A stretch of DNA of 64,000 nucleotides from Serratia marcescens (GCA_015548865.1 JADMXW010000019.1:62001-126000); one strand, 5' to 3'. Positions 28,451 to 38,165 are shown, counted from the stretch's first letter. Numbers and translations: made by a program. Notes: a model not told the origin generated them from the letters alone.

Positions 28451-29557
28451 ATGTTTTACCGCTTATGGACGCTGATCGTTAAAGAGCTACAATCGCTGCT
28501 ACGCGAACCACAAACCCGTAGCCTGCTGATTCTCCCCGTCGTGCTTCAGGTCTCCCTGTTTCCATTCGCTGCAACGCTTGATGTCACGAATGCCACCATC
28601 GCTATTTATAGCGAAGACAATGGTCCGGCTTCGATTGAACTGACTCAACGCATTGCTAACGCGCGTACCTTTTCTAAAGTGTTAACATTGCGCAGCCCAC
28701 AGGCCATCGCCCCCACCATTGATAACCAGAAAGCGCTGCTACTGGTGAGGTTCCCTCCCGATTTCTCCCGCGATCTCGCCAACGGAGGCAGCACACCCCT
28801 TCAGGTGATTCTGGATGGACGGCGTTCTAACAGCGCTCAAATTGCGGCAAATGATATACAACAGATTGTTCAGAATTATGAACAAGAGTTGATGGCAGGA
28901 AAAACGCGTAATAACCAGAGTGAACTGGTGGTACGTCACTGGTATAACCCCAATTTGAACTACAAGTGGTTTGTGGTCCCTTCGCTTATCGCTATGATCA
29001 CCACCATTGGCGTGCTAATTGTTACTGCGCTCTCTGTCGCACGCGAACGTGAGCAGGGAACGCTGGACCAACTGTTGGTATCGCCACTGGCGACTTGGCA
29101 AATTTTTATTGGTAAAGCAGTTCCGGCACTGATTGTCGCCACCGGCCAGGCTACCATCGTGCTATTGGCGGGTATCTTCGCTTATCAAATCCCGTTTGCA
29201 GGTTCACTGCTGCTGTTCTATGCCGCTATGTTGCTGTACGGCCTGTCTCTGGTAGGGTTTGGTTTACTGATTTCGTCTCTGTGCGCCACGCAGCAACAGG
29301 CTTTTATCGGTGTATTCGTTTTTCTGATGCCCGCCATCCTGCTCTCAGGCTACGTTTCCCCCGTGGAAAACATGCCACTTTGGCTGCAAAACCTGACCTG
29401 GGTAAACCCCATCCGCCATTTCACAGACATCACCAAGCAGATATACCTGAAAGGGGCGGATTTCAACGTGATATGGCACAGCCTGTGGCCATTGCTGGCT
29501 ATCACGGCAACGACCGGCAGTGCTGCCTATGGCTTGTTCAGGCGAAATATGTCGTGA
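28451..29557 (+). CDS. ybhR: ABC-2 type permease YbhR
   Basis: A 368-residue partner of YbhS (same length as in E. coli). Topology is the same: an N-terminal helix near residues 24-42, a large periplasmic loop, and a C-terminal helical bundle beginning [43 protein letters not shown]. It starts 12 bp after ybhS with GGGAGG before the ATG and closes the operon. Confidence 0.92.
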   Translation: MFYRLWTLIVKELQSLLREPQTRSLLILPVVLQVSLFPFAATLDVTNATIAIYSEDNGPASIELTQRIANARTFSKVLTLRSPQAIAPTIDNQKALLLVRFPPDFSRDLANGGSTPLQVILDGRRSNSAQIAANDIQQIVQNYEQELMAGKTRNNQSELVVRHWYNPNLNYKWFVVPSLIAMITTIGVLIVTALSVAREREQGTLDQLLVSPLATWQIFIGKAVPALIVATGQATIVLLAGIFAYQIPFAGSLLLFYAAMLLYGLSLVGFGLLISSLCATQQQAFIGVFVFLMPAILLSGYVSPVENMPLWLQNLTWVNPIRHFTDITKQIYLKGADFNVIWHSLWPLLAITATTGSAAYGLFRRNMS

Positions 29558-29566
29558 GTGACCCAT

Positions 29567-29600
29567 AAAAAAGCCCCGTGCATACGACTGCGCACGGGGC
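29567..29600 (-). terminator. Terminator of ybhL
   Basis: A perfect 9-bp stem, GCCCCGTGC with GCACGGGGC, is followed on the minus strand by six U. The orientation of the U-run assigns it to ybhL, although it also lies just beyond the ybhR stop. Confidence 0.8.
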
Positions 29601-29612
29601 CATGTACTCGTT

Positions 29613-29652
29613 ATATACCCGCCATCTTACAACGCGAATGACTTAGGGTATA
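29613..29652. repeat. Short ERIC remnant
   Basis: About 40 bases retain only the two ERIC ends (TATACCCGCCAT and ACTTAGGGTATA) with the whole centre lost. It lies between the ybhL stop and its terminator. Confidence 0.6.
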
Positions 29653-29664
29653 ACGTGTTGCATC

Positions 29665-30375
29665 TTAACGGCGGTTGCCGAAAATACGCAGCAGCATCAG
29701 GAACAGGTTGATAAAGTCCAGGTAAAGCGTCAGTGCACCCACAATGGCGTATTTGCGGAAGTTATCGCTATCATCGGCAGAGAGTTGCTCACCGATATTC
29801 TTCAATTTTTGCGTGTCATATGCCGTCAGGCCAACAAACACCACCACGCCGATATACGTCACTGCCCACATCAACGCATCACTTTTCAGCCAGATGTTGA
29901 CTAACGAGGCGAGCACGATACCGATCAGACCCATAAACAGCATGCTGCCCAGACCACTCAGGTCGCGTTTAGTAGTGTGACCGTAAAGGCTCATGGCACC
30001 AAACATCCCCGCCGTAATGACAAAAGTGCTGGCGATAGATTGTCCCGAATAGAGGATAAAAATGCTGGAAAGCGTCAATCCGGTCAACGCCGAATAGAGC
30101 ATAAACAGCCCTGTCGCTACGCTACCGCTTAAGCGCTGCACCATACCGGAAATCACGAACACCAAACCAAGCTGAGCGATGATCAGCCCGAAAAAGGTAA
30201 TCCGGCTGGAAAAGACAAAACTCATTATCGCGGGGGACTGTGCCGCATACCAGGAAACAAACGCCGTCAGCAATAAACCGCAGGTCATCCAGCCATAGAC
30301 CTGCGCCATATACGCCTGAAGGCCACTATTAGCGCGTTCGACTATCGAATCGCCTGAACGAGGGAACCGATCCAT
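29665..30375 (-). CDS. ybhL: Bax-inhibitor-1/YccA-family membrane protein YbhL
   Basis: A 236-residue inner-membrane protein with seven hydrophobic segments (234 in E. coli). Family features are the MAQVYGWMTCGLLLTA start of the membrane domain and the C-terminal YDTQKLK and ALTLYLDFINLFLMLLRIFG. Proteins of this family act as pH-sensitive calcium leak channels or modulators of FtsH. Its role here is unknown. It lies downstream of moaE as in E. coli, but an ERIC composite now separates the two. The start at 30375 is chosen for MDRFPRSG with AAGGG before it. Confidence 0.9.
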   Translation of the reverse strand: MDRFPRSGDSIVERANSGLQAYMAQVYGWMTCGLLLTAFVSWYAAQSPAIMSFVFSSRITFFGLIIAQLGLVFVISGMVQRLSGSVATGLFMLYSALTGLTLSSIFILYSGQSIASTFVITAGMFGAMSLYGHTTKRDLSGLGSMLFMGLIGIVLASLVNIWLKSDALMWAVTYIGVVVFVGLTAYDTQKLKNIGEQLSADDSDNFRKYAIVGALTLYLDFINLFLMLLRIFGNRR

Positions 30376-30543
30376 GATACTACCCTTACGTTGCTGTCTG
30401 GCACAGCAGACAGAGATTGTGACTCGGGCGTACATCGCCCACCACTTATTAGTGTATCACAGGGTGCTATACCGCATGTGGCGAAAATCACGCCAACCTC
30501 AACAGGTGAAAATTAAACGAAGAAGATGAAACATATCGAGCGT

Positions 30544-30795
30544 TATACCCTAAAGAATTCGAGTTGTGGGGCAACACTTTCACGTTTTGAACAGCGCTGG
30601 CACGAAGTGCGAACCTCAAGAATGAGGGGGGGCACTCATCTCGATAAACCTACGCAGTTAAGTGAGTCGGATGACAAATTTGCCGTGTGCAGAGTTGAAC
30701 ACCGCTTACGTCGGCTCGTAAGCGGTGAGGCTCAAAGATGGGTCGACTAGCGAGTACCGCCACAACGCACATGCAATTGAAGCATGACGGGTATA
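30544..30795. repeat. Long ERIC derivative (252 bp)
   Basis: ERIC ends bracket it (TATACCCTAAAGAATTCGAG and CATGACGGGTATA). Inside are the variant module (CACGTTTTGAACAGCGCTGG) and an extra hairpin with CCGCTTACGTCGGCTCGTAAGCGG. It fills the gap from ybhL to moaE and ends 1 bp from the moaE stop codon. Confidence 0.7.
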
Positions 30796-30796
30796 A

Positions 30797-31267
30797 TTAC
30801 CACCGTTGAGCGGCAGCATGATCACTGTCACGCGCATCCACCCAGCGCTCGCCTTCTGGCGTCGCTTCTCGTTTCCAGAACGGTGCACGGGTTTTCAGGT
30901 AATCCATGATAAATTGCGCAGCGTCAAAGGCAGCCTGACGGTGTGCCGCGCTCACGCCAACAAATACGATTTCATCACCGGGATAAAGTGGCCCAACACG
31001 GTGGATCACATAGACACGCGGCAACGCCCAGCGTTCTCTGGCCTGCAGAACGATCTCCGCCAGCGCTTTCTCTGTCATCCCTGGATAGTGTTCCAGCGTC
31101 AATGCACTAACATGGGAAGCCAGATTATGGTTGCGGACTTTACCCGTAAACGTCACCACGGCGCCATCTTCGTCGCACTGTGCCAACCACTGATAGGCTT
31201 GCCCCACGTCAAACAGTGCTGTTCCTACCTCTATCCGGGTTTCCGGCTGCGGATTCACTGACATCAT
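30797..31267 (-). CDS. moaE: Molybdopterin synthase large subunit MoaE
   Basis: A 156-residue protein (150 in E. coli). It pairs with MoaD to insert two sulfurs into cyclic pyranopterin monophosphate. Recognisable parts are GAVVTFTGKVRNHN, EHYPGMTEKAL, HRVGPLYPGDEIVFVGVSAAHR and the catalytic-lysine region DYLKTRAPFWKRE. The start overlaps the moaD stop (TGATG) behind GGAGG. A second ATG three bases on has better spacing. Last gene of moaABCDE. Confidence 0.95.
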   Translation of the reverse strand: MMSVNPQPETRIEVGTALFDVGQAYQWLAQCDEDGAVVTFTGKVRNHNLASHVSALTLEHYPGMTEKALAEIVLQARERWALPRVYVIHRVGPLYPGDEIVFVGVSAAHRQAAFDAAQFIMDYLKTRAPFWKREATPEGERWVDARDSDHAAAQRW

Positions 31268-31512
31268 CAACCTCCGGTTACCGGTGGAAAAAACGCGACT
31301 TCATCACCATCACGTAGAGGATGTGAGGGTTCCACCAACGCCTGATTCACTGCGGTTAACAATTTGCCGGATTCCAGCGCCAGCGCCCAGCGTTCACCGC
31401 GCGCTACCAGAGCCTGTCGCAAATCTTCCACGTTGGAAAACTCAGCAGGAAGGCTAAGTGAATCTGTTTGTGTCAGTTCTCGAACCTGAGCGAAAAACAG
31501 CACGTTGATCAT
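31267..31512 (-). CDS. moaD: Molybdopterin synthase sulfur carrier MoaD
   Basis: An 81-residue ubiquitin-like protein (81 in E. coli) ending in the obligatory Gly-Gly (FFPPVTGG), which MoeB adenylates and which then becomes a thiocarboxylate. It starts [13 protein letters not shown]. The gene overlaps moaC by 4 bp and moaE by 1 bp. The MoeB partner is encoded at 56335-57117 in this window. Confidence 0.95.
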   Translation of the reverse strand: MINVLFFAQVRELTQTDSLSLPAEFSNVEDLRQALVARGERWALALESGKLLTAVNQALVEPSHPLRDGDEVAFFPPVTGG

Positions 31513-31994
31513 TCCACCTCCGTCTGAAAATCTCCAGATTTGCCACCGCTCTTTGCCAGCAAACGCACGGGGCCAATAACCATGTCTTTTTGCACCGCTT
31601 TGCACATGTCATAAATGGTCAACGCGGCTATCGAGGCTGCGGTCAGCGCTTCCATCTCAACGCCTGTTTTACCCGTTAAACGGCACAGCGCCTCGATGCG
31701 AACGCGGTTGTGTTCAGGCTCGGCCGTCAGATCGACAGCAACTTTGCTTAACAACAGAGGATGACATAGAGGAATCAGTTCCCAAGTGCGTTTGGCCGCC
31801 TGAATTCCTGCAATACGTGCGGTGGCGAACACATCACCTTTATGGTGTTGACCATTGATAATCATTGACAGTGTTTGTGCTGACATGGTGACAAACGCTT
31901 GCGCACGCGCCTCTCGCACTGTTTCGGCTTTTGCTGATACGTCTACCATGGCGGCTTCGCCAGAGGCATTAATGTGAGTGAGCTGAGATGACAT
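31509..31994 (-). CDS. moaC: Cyclic pyranopterin monophosphate synthase MoaC
   Basis: A 161-residue enzyme (161 in E. coli) that turns the MoaA product into cyclic pyranopterin monophosphate. Family signatures: the start [45 protein letters not shown], and [26 protein letters not shown] with the catalytic Lys and Asp region. It starts two bases after moaB ends. Confidence 0.96.
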   Translation of the reverse strand: MSSQLTHINASGEAAMVDVSAKAETVREARAQAFVTMSAQTLSMIINGQHHKGDVFATARIAGIQAAKRTWELIPLCHPLLLSKVAVDLTAEPEHNRVRIEALCRLTGKTGVEMEALTAASIAALTIYDMCKAVQKDMVIGPVRLLAKSGGKSGDFQTEVE

Positions 31995-31996
31995 GG

Positions 31997-32515
31997 TTAA
32001 TTCGATTTCTTTAAATGAGGGAAAAAATTGCACGGTTTTTGTCGGGCATCCAACTGCTCCTTGATGATACGTTCCCAAGCCGTGCGACAAGCGCGTGTCG
32101 AACCGGGCACGGCAAAAATAACCGTTTGATTTGCCAGTCCGGCAATAGCGCGAGATTGAATGGTGGCAGTGCCGATATCCTCATAGGAGACCATACGGAA
32201 CAATTCGCCAAATCCCTCAATCGGGCGATCGAACAACGGCGCAATCGCTTCAGGCGTAATGTCACCCGGCGTAAATCCCGTCCCGCCGTTGATCAGAATA
32301 ACCTGCACCGTCTCGCTGGCAATCCAAGCGGCAACCTGAGCCTGAACCTGATAGCGGTTTTCTTTGACAATGGCGCTGTCCACGATCTGGTGTCCCGCTT
32401 CATGCGCCGCTTCGCGCAAATAATCACCAGAGGTATCATCTTGCGCAGTTCGACGCGCAGAAACGGTCAATACTGCGATTCGCAGCGGAATAAAGTCATC
32501 ACTGACCTTGCTCAT
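31997..32515 (-). CDS. moaB: Molybdenum cofactor biosynthesis protein MoaB
   Basis: A 172-residue MogA/MoaB-fold protein. It has the [18 protein letters not shown] start, the pterin-binding [15 protein letters not shown] loop and [19 protein letters not shown]. Its exact need in E. coli is unclear because MogA does molybdopterin adenylylation. It is separated from moaA by an ERIC, whereas the E. coli gap is short. The start at 32515 is favoured by AGAGG; a GTG at 32524 is possible. Confidence 0.94.
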   Translation of the reverse strand: MSKVSDDFIPLRIAVLTVSARRTAQDDTSGDYLREAAHEAGHQIVDSAIVKENRYQVQAQVAAWIASETVQVILINGGTGFTPGDITPEAIAPLFDRPIEGFGELFRMVSYEDIGTATIQSRAIAGLANQTVIFAVPGSTRACRTAWERIIKEQLDARQKPCNFFPHLKKSN

Positions 32516-32563
32516 ATCACACACCTCTTAGTACGGAAAATCGCCAGTAACACGAAGAGTAGC

Positions 32564-32706
32564 TATACCCGCCATACTTCAAGCTACAGGTACGTTGGCT
32601 GCATTCGCTATTCGGCCCATCCCTGTGCACCAGCGCTTACGAAGCCGCCACAAACGGCGTTCGAAACGTGAACGTTTTGTCCTGCAACTCGAATATTTAG
32701 GGTATA
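32564..32706. repeat. ERIC derivative (143 bp) between moaA and moaB
   Basis: Both ERIC ends are present (TATACCCGCCATACTTCAAG and CTCGAATATTTAGGGTATA). The inside carries the variant module (GAACGTTTTGTCCTGCAAC). It ends on the base before the moaA stop codon (32707-32709), so it is transcribed inside the moa mRNA. Confidence 0.8.
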
Positions 32707-33696
32707 TCAGCCACCAATAAACGAAAGGTTCTGCGTTATGCCGCTATTGCCGTCATGCAGGAAATGAGTCTGCTTTTTCAGCGATAACCCACCCGCAATA
32801 CGCAATGTCAGAGCGTCCATTTGGCTATCTTCCGCCAGCAGATCGCGCAAGGGAATACCCTGTTCGCCAAACAGGCACAGGTGCAAGTTACCCACGGCAG
32901 AAACACGCAGACGGTTACAGCTCAGGCAAAAATCTTTTTCGTACGGCATGATCAGACCAATTTCGCCCTGATAATCATCATGACGAAACACCTGCGCCGG
33001 GCCATCACTGCGGCCACGCGGTACCAGTTGCCAGCCTTGAGCTAATAATTTATCGCGAATTACCGTACCGGGCAGATGATGACGAGCAAACAGTTCCCTT
33101 CCCTCCCCGGTCTCCATCAACTCGATAAAACGCAGTTGGATGGGTCGGTCTTTTATCCAGTGCAGAAAAGCATTCAGCTGATTATCGTTCACATCACGCA
33201 TCAGAACGGTATTCACTTTAACTTTGGCAAAACCGCAGTCAAAGGCTGCATCGATCCCTGCCATCACCTGATGGAACTTATCTTGTCCAGTGATAGCGTG
33301 GAATTGTCGAGCATCTAGACTATCAACACTGACATTCAGCGCCGTTAGCCCTGCATCACGCCATAATGCAACATCGCGCGCCAGTCGATAGCCGTTAGTG
33401 GTCACCGCCAGGGTTTGGATCGAAGGGTTTTCTCGGATGGCTGCCAAAATCTCAACAAAGTCACGCCTTAAGGAGGGTTCTCCCCCTGTCAAACGGACCT
33501 TCTCGGTACCGAGCGCAGCAAAAGCGCGGCTAACACGACGAATCTCATCCAGAGAGAGAAAACGCTTTGTGTGTGCGCCAGAAGGCTGGTAACCCTCAGG
33601 CAAGCAGTAGGTGCAACGAAAGTTGCATACATCTGTGATCGAAAGGCGCAAATAATAAAACTTGCGCGCAAACGCATCAGTCAATTGACTTAGCAT
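32707..33696 (-). CDS. moaA: GTP 3',8-cyclase MoaA (radical SAM)
   Basis: A 329-residue enzyme (329 in E. coli). The N-terminal radical-SAM cluster is CNFRCTYC (CxxxCxxC form, near residue 24). The second [4Fe-4S] cluster uses [19 protein letters not shown] near residue 257. The C-terminal GG (SFIGG) needed for activity is present. It starts the path from GTP to molybdopterin. The gene sits behind a Moco riboswitch and a ModE site, and an ERIC follows its stop codon directly. Confidence 0.96.
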   Translation of the reverse strand: MLSQLTDAFARKFYYLRLSITDVCNFRCTYCLPEGYQPSGAHTKRFLSLDEIRRVSRAFAALGTEKVRLTGGEPSLRRDFVEILAAIRENPSIQTLAVTTNGYRLARDVALWRDAGLTALNVSVDSLDARQFHAITGQDKFHQVMAGIDAAFDCGFAKVKVNTVLMRDVNDNQLNAFLHWIKDRPIQLRFIELMETGEGRELFARHHLPGTVIRDKLLAQGWQLVPRGRSDGPAQVFRHDDYQGEIGLIMPYEKDFCLSCNRLRVSAVGNLHLCLFGEQGIPLRDLLAEDSQMDALTLRIAGGLSLKKQTHFLHDGNSGITQNLSFIGG

Positions 33697-33703
33697 AAAC
33701 ACC

Positions 33704-33820
33704 TTTCCAAATTCGGGAGGTGCGGGCATTTCTCCCCTGCACCCTGGTGGCCTCGAGGGCCACGGCCAGAGCACCATATGATGCTGTTACTGCTACATCA
33801 CTTAGGCACAAAGGCTAGGA
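33704..33820 (-). promoter_or_regulatory. Moco RNA riboswitch in the moaA leader
   Basis: Read on the minus strand, the leader has the Moco-motif landmarks of E. coli moaA: TAGCCT...TGCC at the 5' side, GGTGCTCTGGCCGTGGC, GCCACCAGGG, then GGGAGAAATGCCCGCACCTCCCG ending in GGAAAGGTGT before the ATG. The last helix can hide the GGAAAGGTG ribosome site when cofactor is bound, shutting off moa expression. Boundaries are approximate. Confidence 0.85.
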
Positions 33821-33877
33821 GCTTGATTTCATCAAGAAGAGTCTAGCGTTACTCACGCATTACGTCACCCCAATATT

Positions 33878-33901
33878 CGTTATGTATTTATCTATATAAC
33901 G
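33878..33901 (-). promoter_or_regulatory. ModE binding site upstream of moaA
   Basis: CGTTATGTA, six bases, then TATATAACG: one mismatch to the ModE palindrome CGTTATATA-N6-TATATAACG. It lies about 60 bp before the riboswitch, where ModE-molybdate activates moaABCDE in E. coli. It is also within 200 bp of ybhK, which reads the other way. Confidence 0.75.
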
Positions 33902-34070
33902 GATATATAAAGGTTTTTTCTCTTCCGCTGGGTTTCAGCATAGTCGAAAAGGGGTGGAAAAAATTGTCGTAAATCATCCTGAGGCAAAGATTTTTGGTTT
34001 TTTTCGCCTTTATGAGAGAAATCAGCTACCTTAGCCACGAGAATTCCCCCTTCTTTTGTAAAAGGTCTCT

Positions 34071-34979
34071 ATGCGCAATCGCACGTTATCCGATCTCGAC
34101 AAGGTTGTCGCGCTGGGTGGCGGACACGGCCTTGGTCGTGTTATGTCATCACTTTCCTCATTAGGTTCACGACTGACCGGAATTGTTACGACCACCGATA
34201 ACGGCGGCTCAACGGGAAGGATTCGCCGAGCAGAAGGTGGCATCGCCTGGGGAGACATGCGCAACTGCCTGAATCAACTGATTACCAGTCCCAGTGTTGC
34301 CTCTGCCATGTTTGAATATCGCTTCACCGGCAGCGGCGAACTCGCTGGGCATAATTTGGGCAATCTGATGCTCAAGGCGTTGGATCATCTCAGCGTTCGG
34401 CCTTTAGAAGCGATTAACCTGATTCGTGGGTTACTAAAAGTGGACGCAGTGCTGATCCCGATGTCAGAACACCCCGTCGATCTGGTGGCGACTGACGAGA
34501 ACGGAAACCAAATTTACGGCGAAGTCCAAATCGACAACTTGAACGCCCTCCCACACGACCTGCAACTCCACCCGGCGGTCAAGGCAACCCAGGAAGCAAT
34601 TGATGCCATCAATCAGGCAGACTTAATCCTGATCGGCCCCGGCAGTTTCCTTACCAGCCTGATGCCTCTGCTGTTATTGGAGGATTTGGCGCGTGCGTTG
34701 CGTCGTACGCCTGCGCCGATGGTCTATATTGGCAACCTGGGCCGTGAACTCAATCAGGCTGCTGCCCACATGACGCTGGCACAAAAGCTCGCCATGATAG
34801 AAAGCAAGGTGGGACGTAAAGTTGTGGATGCGGTTATCGTCAGTCCACACACCCATGTGCAAGGCATCGACAATCGCATCATCGTGCAACAGCCATTGAG
34901 CGCGGCAGATGTGCCGCACCACCACGATCGAGAACTGCTGCGGCAGGCGTTGGAAATCACCCTGCAACGCCTGGGCTAA
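34071..34979 (+). CDS. ybhK: YvcK/CofD-family protein YbhK
   Basis: A 302-residue protein of the gluconeogenesis-factor (YvcK) family, with the CofD-like Rossmann fold. Visible: [17 protein letters not shown] at the start, [21 protein letters not shown], and [20 protein letters not shown]. YvcK binds UDP-sugars in Bacillus and Mycobacterium and affects cell shape and carbon use; the enterobacterial role is not settled. It is divergent from moaA as in E. coli and convergent with the VOC gene. Confidence 0.93.
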   Translation: MRNRTLSDLDKVVALGGGHGLGRVMSSLSSLGSRLTGIVTTTDNGGSTGRIRRAEGGIAWGDMRNCLNQLITSPSVASAMFEYRFTGSGELAGHNLGNLMLKALDHLSVRPLEAINLIRGLLKVDAVLIPMSEHPVDLVATDENGNQIYGEVQIDNLNALPHDLQLHPAVKATQEAIDAINQADLILIGPGSFLTSLMPLLLLEDLARALRRTPAPMVYIGNLGRELNQAAAHMTLAQKLAMIESKVGRKVVDAVIVSPHTHVQGIDNRIIVQQPLSAADVPHHHDRELLRQALEITLQRLG

Positions 34980-34997
34980 AACCTCAGCATCGACATG

Positions 34998-35432
34998 CTA
35001 TTCGCTGCGCAACCACGGGGTATGAGTGACACCAACCAAAATGCCTTCCGGGCTAAGGAAGCGAGTCACCCATTGCCCCCAGGGTTCAAGGCGATTATCC
35101 ACCAGCAATACATAACCCGCTTGCTTAACTGCGGTCGTGGCTGCCGTCATATCGTTGACCTCAAACTCCAGCCAGCTTTGCGGTACTGTGACGTCATCTG
35201 GCCAGAGCTCAGTGCCAAAGCAAGATTGGCTAGCCTGTGTCAACGGCCACAGCGCAAAATGCTTCACACCGCCCAATGTATCAGCAACCAGATAATCACT
35301 CGCCTCTGCCAACGGCTTAAGCGGCAAACGCAGCGTGTCCAGATAAAGCGCCCGACTTTCTGTCGAGTCCGAAGTGATCGGGCCAAAGCCTGCGATAAAG
35401 AGTACATCTACGTCCGGTATAGGAAATGTCAT
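34998..35432 (-). CDS. VOC (glyoxalase/bleomycin-resistance fold) protein
   Basis: A 144-residue protein with the paired beta-alpha-beta-beta-beta units of the vicinal-oxygen-chelate fold. The first half runs AGFGPITSDSTESRALYLDTL and the second EFEVNDMTAATTAVKQAGYVLL...WGQWVTRFLSPEGILVGVTHTP. Glu and His ligands are not obvious enough to name a metal enzyme. It lies directly after uvrB on the same strand (26-bp gap) and could be read through from it. Substrate unknown. Confidence 0.8.
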   Translation of the reverse strand: MTFPIPDVDVLFIAGFGPITSDSTESRALYLDTLRLPLKPLAEASDYLVADTLGGVKHFALWPLTQASQSCFGTELWPDDVTVPQSWLEFEVNDMTAATTAVKQAGYVLLVDNRLEPWGQWVTRFLSPEGILVGVTHTPWLRSE

Positions 35433-35458
35433 GTCGGCTCCTTGCTCTCACAGGGGAA

Positions 35459-37471
35459 TCAGGATGCGGCGATAAATCGCTCGCGTAAAGCGTGAATCTG
35501 GTCTCTCAACGCAGCAGCCTCTTCAAACTCCAGATTTTGCGCGTGCGTCAGCATTTGACCTTCCAATTCACGGATTTTTTGCTCCAGCGCTTTTGGCGTC
35601 AGTGCATGATATTCTGCGGCTGGCTCGGCAACTTTACGCCCCGTACGCCCTTTCCCTTTCTGCGTCGGCTGCCCCAATTGCAAAATATCGTCAATTTTCT
35701 TGTTAAGACCAGTAGGCACAATACCGTGTGCTTCGTTATACGCCTGCTGCTTCTCGCGTCGCCGCTCCGTTTCCTGGATAGCACGCTGCATGGAAGGCGT
35801 TATCTTGTCACCGTACAGAATGGCCTTACCATTGAGGTTACGTGCGGCACGGCCAATCGTCTGAATCAAGGAACGTTCCGAGCGGAGGAAGCCTTCTTTA
35901 TCCGCATCCAGTATTGCCACCAGCGATACTTCGGGCATGTCCAACCCTTCCCTGAGCAGGTTAATGCCCACCAACACGTCAAATTCGCCCAGTCGCAGGT
36001 CACGGATAATTTCCACGCGTTCGACGGTATCAATGTCTGAGTGTAGATAACGCACTCGTTCACCGTGCTCTTCCAAATATTCGGTGAGATCTTCCGCCAT
36101 GCGCTTAGTCAATGTGGTCACCAGCACACGCTCGTTCAATGCCACGCGTTTACGGATTTCAGACAACAAATCGTCTACCTGCGTTGCAACCGGACGCACT
36201 TCCAGTAGCGGATCGAGCAGGCCCGTAGGACGCACCACCTGATCGATGACATCACCGCCAGAATGTTCCAATTCATAATTACCTGGCGTTGCCGATACAT
36301 AGATCGTTTGTGGCGCGAGTGCTTGAAACTCTTCAAACTTCATCGGACGGTTATCCAACGCGGAGGGCAGTCGAAAACCATACTCAACCAGCGTCTCTTT
36401 ACGCGCTCGGTCACCACGGTACATGCCGCCCAATTGCGGGATAGTCACATGAGATTCATCGATAACCAGCAAACCATCGGCAGGAAGGTAGTCAAACAGC
36501 GTCGGTGGCGGCTCGCCTGGGCCACGGCCAGAGAGGTAGCGCGAATAGTTTTCGATACCGGAGCAATAACCGAGTTCGTTCATCATCTCAAGATCGAATT
36601 GGGTTCTCTGTGTCAGACGCTGTTCTTCCAGAAGTTTATTGTTTTCCAACAATACTTTGCGGCGCTCTGCAAGATCCACTTTGATATCTTCCATCGCCTG
36701 GAGAATACGTTCACGCGGCGTAACGTAATGCGTTTTCGGATAGATGGTATAACGCGGTACCGTTTGTAATTGCTGCCCAGTGAGCGGGTCGAACAGCGTC
36801 AGACGTTCAACCTCTTCATCGAACAGTTCGACGCGCAGCGCTATCTCGTCAGATTCCGCCGGAAAAATATCGATGACTTCCCCGCGCACACGAAAAGTCC
36901 CTCGCGTAAAAGCCTGATCGTTACGCGAATACTGCAACTCGGTAAGTCGGCGCAAGATTGAACGCTGATCGATGATCATGCCCACTGTGAGGTGCAACAT
37001 CATTTTCAGGTAGAGATCGGGATCACCCAACCCATAGATGGCGGAGACTGATGCCACCACCACCACATCACGTCGCTCCAGCAACGCTTTGGTCGCCGAC
37101 AAGCGCATCTGCTCGATATGCTCGTTGACCGACGCATCTTTCTCAATGAAAGTGTCCGAGCTGGGCACATAGGCTTCTGGCTGGTAGTAGTCATAGTAAG
37201 AGACAAAATACTCGACCGCATTGTCAGGAAAAAACGCTTTCATCTCACCATAAAGCTGGGCAGCTAGCGTTTTGTTGGGCGCCAGCACCATGGTGGGACG
37301 ATTGAGATCCGCAATCACATTGGCAATGGTAAAGGTTTTTCCCGAACCGGTTACCCCCAGCAACGTCTGATGCGCCAACCCCGCCTCTAATCCCTCTTCC
37401 AGCAAACGGATCGCTTCAGGCTGGTCGCCTGAGGGGGTAAACTCGGAATGCAGTTTAAAGGGTTTGCTCAT
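35459..37471 (-). CDS. uvrB: Excinuclease ABC subunit UvrB
   Basis: A 670-residue nucleotide-excision-repair protein that verifies damage and loads UvrC. It has Walker A GVTGSGKT (about residues 39-46), the beta-hairpin [20 protein letters not shown] (near 92), DESHVTIPQ, the C-terminal helicase motif QTIGRAARN, and the UVR motif at the end ([11 protein letters not shown]...[11 protein letters not shown]). The ATG at 37471 gives the usual [18 protein letters not shown] start. The LexA-controlled promoter lies some 300 bp upstream because a 179-bp ERIC occupies the leader. Confidence 0.96.
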   Translation of the reverse strand: MSKPFKLHSEFTPSGDQPEAIRLLEEGLEAGLAHQTLLGVTGSGKTFTIANVIADLNRPTMVLAPNKTLAAQLYGEMKAFFPDNAVEYFVSYYDYYQPEAYVPSSDTFIEKDASVNEHIEQMRLSATKALLERRDVVVVASVSAIYGLGDPDLYLKMMLHLTVGMIIDQRSILRRLTELQYSRNDQAFTRGTFRVRGEVIDIFPAESDEIALRVELFDEEVERLTLFDPLTGQQLQTVPRYTIYPKTHYVTPRERILQAMEDIKVDLAERRKVLLENNKLLEEQRLTQRTQFDLEMMNELGYCSGIENYSRYLSGRGPGEPPPTLFDYLPADGLLVIDESHVTIPQLGGMYRGDRARKETLVEYGFRLPSALDNRPMKFEEFQALAPQTIYVSATPGNYELEHSGGDVIDQVVRPTGLLDPLLEVRPVATQVDDLLSEIRKRVALNERVLVTTLTKRMAEDLTEYLEEHGERVRYLHSDIDTVERVEIIRDLRLGEFDVLVGINLLREGLDMPEVSLVAILDADKEGFLRSERSLIQTIGRAARNLNGKAILYGDKITPSMQRAIQETERRREKQQAYNEAHGIVPTGLNKKIDDILQLGQPTQKGKGRTGRKVAEPAAEYHALTPKALEQKIRELEGQMLTHAQNLEFEEAAALRDQIHALRERFIAAS

Positions 37472-37542
37472 GAACAACCTGCCAGCCAGTGGACCGAACG
37501 CCACCGGAGTCGGCAACGCACAGTCGAATTTAACAATAATAA

Positions 37543-37721
37543 TATACCCTAAATAATTCGAGTGGCAGGACAAAACGTTAACGTTTTGAACAGCGCTTGT
37601 GCTGGCCCGAAGGGTAAATCTCAGGGATGAGATTCATACATCCCAATGCGCTTACTCCAGTAAGTGATTCGGGTGAATGAGTGCAACCAACGCATATGCA
37701 ACTTGAAGTATGACGGGTATA
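37543..37721. repeat. Long-form ERIC (179 bp) in the uvrB leader
   Basis: It runs from TATACCCTAAATAATTCGAG to AACTTGAAGTATGACGGGTATA. The right half is standard ERIC. In the left half, AGGAAGGCGGCAAG is replaced by a longer module with the palindrome AAAACGTTAACGTTTT and AACAGCGCTTGTGCTGGCCC. It lies between the LexA box and the uvrB ATG. Confidence 0.88.
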
Positions 37722-37773
37722 AGACGTCAAGCATAGCACTAACACTACGCCTCAGAAATCCGTTTGCCACTAG

Positions 37774-37795
37774 TATACTGGATATAAAAACAGTA
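37774..37795 (-). promoter_or_regulatory. LexA box and promoter of uvrB
   Basis: On the minus strand TACTGTTTTTATATCCAGTA (37795-37776) matches the LexA consensus with CTGT and CCAG ends. The overlapping TATACT (37779-37774) is the likely -10. E. coli uvrB has almost the same arrangement (CTGTTTTTTTATCCAG then TATAAT). Distance to the uvrB ATG is about 305 bp. Confidence 0.8.
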
Positions 37796-38138
37796 CGCAG
37801 TACTTTATTGATGAAAATACGGTGCAAGTTTAAACACATCACTCGCCAAAATGCTTTGCGGTCAAAGCAATGCAAAATAAAAATGGCGCTAACACAGCAG
37901 GAAAGATTTATCCAGTTAAAAATGTGCTATTTATCCCCAGAAAATGCGTTTTGATTAACAAAGTGGTTAGACCAGTGCTGGGAAAATATGCAACCATTAG
38001 CTATATGTAAATCGAGACTTGATTTTAATTAACTTTATGATTTTCATTAATAAATCAAAAAAGAGGAGAATCACGTCAACCCAACGAAAACCCGCGCCAC
38101 CTCTCGCTTCCCGCCGCTTTTCTAAACCTAATACACAT

Positions 38139-38165
38139 AGTTATCCACAGAAGTAGTGGATAACT
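38139..38165. promoter_or_regulatory. Double DnaA-box palindrome, probable DARS1
   Basis: A perfect 10-bp inverted repeat, AGTTATCCAC and GTGGATAACT, is separated by 7 bases. It holds a consensus DnaA box TTATCCACA (38141-38149) and a facing box TTATCCACT (38163-38155). E. coli DARS1, which recharges ADP-DnaA to ATP-DnaA, lies in the bioD-uvrB gap and has opposed DnaA boxes in its core; this site is in the same gap. Weaker boxes TTATCCAGT (37908-37916) and TTATCCCCA (37931-37939) lie about 200 bp away. I do not clearly see the third core box. Otherwise 37800-38340 shows no gene. Confidence 0.7.

Noticed and set aside
37852..37869. TGCTTTG/CAAAGCA hairpin as a small RNA
   Set aside because: A short perfect stem, but no promoter or terminator pair around it to support a transcript.
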